This document shows positions 5,133 through 6,472 of a stretch of 6,472 nt of DNA, piece after piece. The stretch is from the NCBI GenBank assembly GCA_003567055.1, contig PXAW01000034.1:1-6472 (forward strand), in the 5' to 3' direction. This DNA is from Hyphomicrobiales bacterium (GTDB taxonomy: Bacteria > Pseudomonadota > Alphaproteobacteria > Rhizobiales > Beijerinckiaceae). The notes under the pieces were generated by a model. It worked only from the letters and a program-made list of their open reading frames with translations, had not been told where the DNA came from and did no database searches. Made by a program: the position numbers and the translations under genes. How positions within the stretch are numbered: the first letter of the stretch is position 1; each line of letters begins with the position of its first letter.

Positions 5133-6472
5133 TCAGTATCCCGGCCAGGGCGCGCCCCGGACGCCCGCGCTGCGGCGGATCCGGGTGACGGCTTCGCGGA
5201 TCGCCGCGTTTTCGCGCACGGCCCGGCGCCCGGCATCGACGACGAGATCGACCTGTCTGGCATCGAGCGTCAGGCGTGTCGGCACGCGGTTGAGCTCGCG
5301 CTGGAATTCCGGTTCTAAATCGCGGAAGGAGAGCAGTTCGACGGTGATGTTCACGTCGCGGCAATCCCAGCCTGTCGTGCTGCCGCGCAGCCGCGCAACC
5401 TCGCGCGACGGGAGGCTGCAGCGGAAGCGGATGATCTCCTCCTGCCATGCGCGCACCGCCATGGCGAGGGCGTCGAAACCCTTGCGCACGGATGAGCTGA
5501 TTGCGGTGTGGGACAGGGCGGGGATGAGCTCGGCGAGACCGGGCCCGCGCTCACGCATGCCCCATTCCGGCGCCGGCGCCTTGCCGGCATCGGTGACGAT
5601 GAAGAGCAGCTTTTGCAGCTTCACCGCCTGCTCCGCCGTCAGCGGGCCGAACGGCGTATCCGCGCTCGCGCGCTCCAGCGCGAAACCGGTCACGCCGATA
5701 TTGTCGGTCAGCCCGCCATCAAGCAGCCGCACCGTCGCGAGGCGATTATCCTCGCGGTATGTGCCCAGCGCCTTCGCATGCGCCTTCAGCCGCAGCGAGG
5801 CGCGGGGATCCTCGATCGCGCGGGTGAGCCAGGGCGGCTTGCTATAGCCGCAATCCGGGCCGTTCGCCGCGACGTCGATCGGCGCGAAGGCGACGGGGAA
5901 GGCGGCTGAGGCGGCGACCGCATCGGCGATGCGCACCTGATCGAGGTCGCTGCACAGGGCGGCGAAGGTGTCATGGGTGAAGATGAAGGGCACGCCGTTA
6001 TAGATATCCGAGGCTGTCAGCCAGATTTCCGGCGCGCGGTCGTGGTTGAAATGCGCGTAAGTCGTGCCGTCGAACAGGTTGGTGTCCAGCCAGTCGGCGA
6101 AGCCGCTGCGGTCGTTCACGCCGCCTTGCCAGGCGCGGATCAGGTTGCCCGGCGCAGCCACGCTGGTGCGCAGACTGGCCTCGATATCCTGTGCGAGGAA
6201 CCGCTCGCGGAAATCGCGGAATTCGCCCGGGCCGCGATAGCCGAAATAGGCCGCCGCCACGGCGCCGCCGGAGGTGCCGGAGACCATGCGGATACTGTCG
6301 GTCACCTTGCGCCGGCGCGGCTCCTCGTCGATCACCGTCTCGTCGAGCGCGCTCAGGACGCCATGGGCGAAAGCCGCCGCGCGCATCCCCCCACCCGAGA
6401 AGGAGACGCCGACGACGAGCGCGCCGTCATCGCCGAAATCATTGATGAAATGCGACGAGACCTGCGTCACCT
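5133..6472 (-). CDS. Patatin-like phospholipase (N-terminus probably beyond window)
   Basis: Patatin-family lipid acyl hydrolase using a Ser-Asp dyad. Counting from the GTG at 6470, the oxyanion-hole motif SGGGMRAAAF is at 25-34 and the nucleophile elbow GTSGG at 65-69 (Ser67). The family block ASAAFPVAFAPI is at 187-198, and the catalytic Asp motif LLDGGLTDNIG is at 249-259 (Asp251). All core residues are present, so it should be an active lipase or phospholipase. Residues 280-445 form a C-terminal extension with amphipathic, Arg-rich helices and no clear domain. No transmembrane segment is visible in the seen part. The frame is still open at the window edge, so the GTG may not be the true start; a signal or lipoprotein peptide could lie upstream. 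The Tle-type phospholipase effectors of type VI secretion include patatins, but nothing here shows secretion. The stop lies 68 bases before the toxin-like gene on the same strand. Confidence 0.88.
   Translation of the reverse strand, partial: VTQVSSHFINDFGDDGALVVGVSFSGGGMRAAAFAHGVLSALDETVIDEEPRRRKVTDSIRMVSGTSGGAVAAAYFGYRGPGEFRDFRERFLAQDIEASLRTSVAAPGNLIRAWQGGVNDRSGFADWLDTNLFDGTTYAHFNHDRAPEIWLTASDIYNGVPFIFTHDTFAALCSDLDQVRIADAVAASAAFPVAFAPIDVAANGPDCGYSKPPWLTRAIEDPRASLRLKAHAKALGTYREDNRLATVRLLDGGLTDNIGVTGFALERASADTPFGPLTAEQAVKLQKLLFIVTDAGKAPAPEWGMRERGPGLAELIPALSHTAISSSVRKGFDALAMAVRAWQEEIIRFRCSLPSREVARLRGSTTGWDCRDVNITVELLSFRDLEPEFQRELNRVPTRLTLDARQVDLVVDAGRRAVRENAAIREAVTRIRRSAGVRGAPWPGY

Noticed and set aside
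1..6472. CRISPR arrays, tRNA or rRNA genes, IS elements or att sites
   Set aside because: I saw no regularly spaced repeats, no tRNA-like cloverleaf or TTC-loop consensus, no transposase reading frame, and no flanking direct repeats around the minus-strand pair within the window.

Overview
This is a high-GC window (a 60-base sample inside mutL counts to about 70% GC). The gene content suggests an alphaproteobacterial chromosome: an AcuI/YhdH-type acryloyl-CoA reductase, and a MutL whose C-terminus carries nuclease-type motifs, as expected in bacteria without MutH. The assignment rests on protein resemblance and composition, not on a search.

Layout. Bases 1-320 (+) are the C-terminal end of a malic enzyme that begins outside the window. 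Bases 321-700 hold no convincing gene. They contain a run of inverted repeats (321-359, 359-384, 512-531, 541-568, 574-590) and a hairpin (673-696) that would bury the ribosome binding site of the next gene. Bases 701-1675 (+) are acuI. Bases 1676-1802 hold a strong GC-rich stem-loop. Bases 1803-3692 (+) are mutL, complete, with all the nuclease motifs but a valine in place of the second glycine of the ATP-binding DxGxG motif.

The rest is on the minus strand and converges on mutL with only 10 bases between stop codons. Bases 3703-5064 (-) encode a 453-residue protein of no family I recognise. Its N-terminal 280 residues are strongly basic and include a Gly-rich linker module (RVPAGSPDGGQWTSGGG) and a stretch that looks like the C-terminal domain of a polymorphic toxin. 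The last 163 residues are strongly acidic and begin at an in-frame ATG. This reads like a toxin and its immunity protein joined in one frame. The DNA around the junction falls to about 48% GC. Bases 5133-6472 (-) are a patatin-like phospholipase whose beginning is probably cut by the window edge.

How the genes relate. The malic enzyme and acuI both serve C3/C4 acid and NADPH metabolism, and mutL is housekeeping DNA repair. The minus-strand pair looks like an accessory insertion beside mutL: a lipolytic enzyme upstream of a toxin-like gene on the same strand, 68 bases apart. The most novel object here is the basic/acidic two-part gene at 3703-5064.
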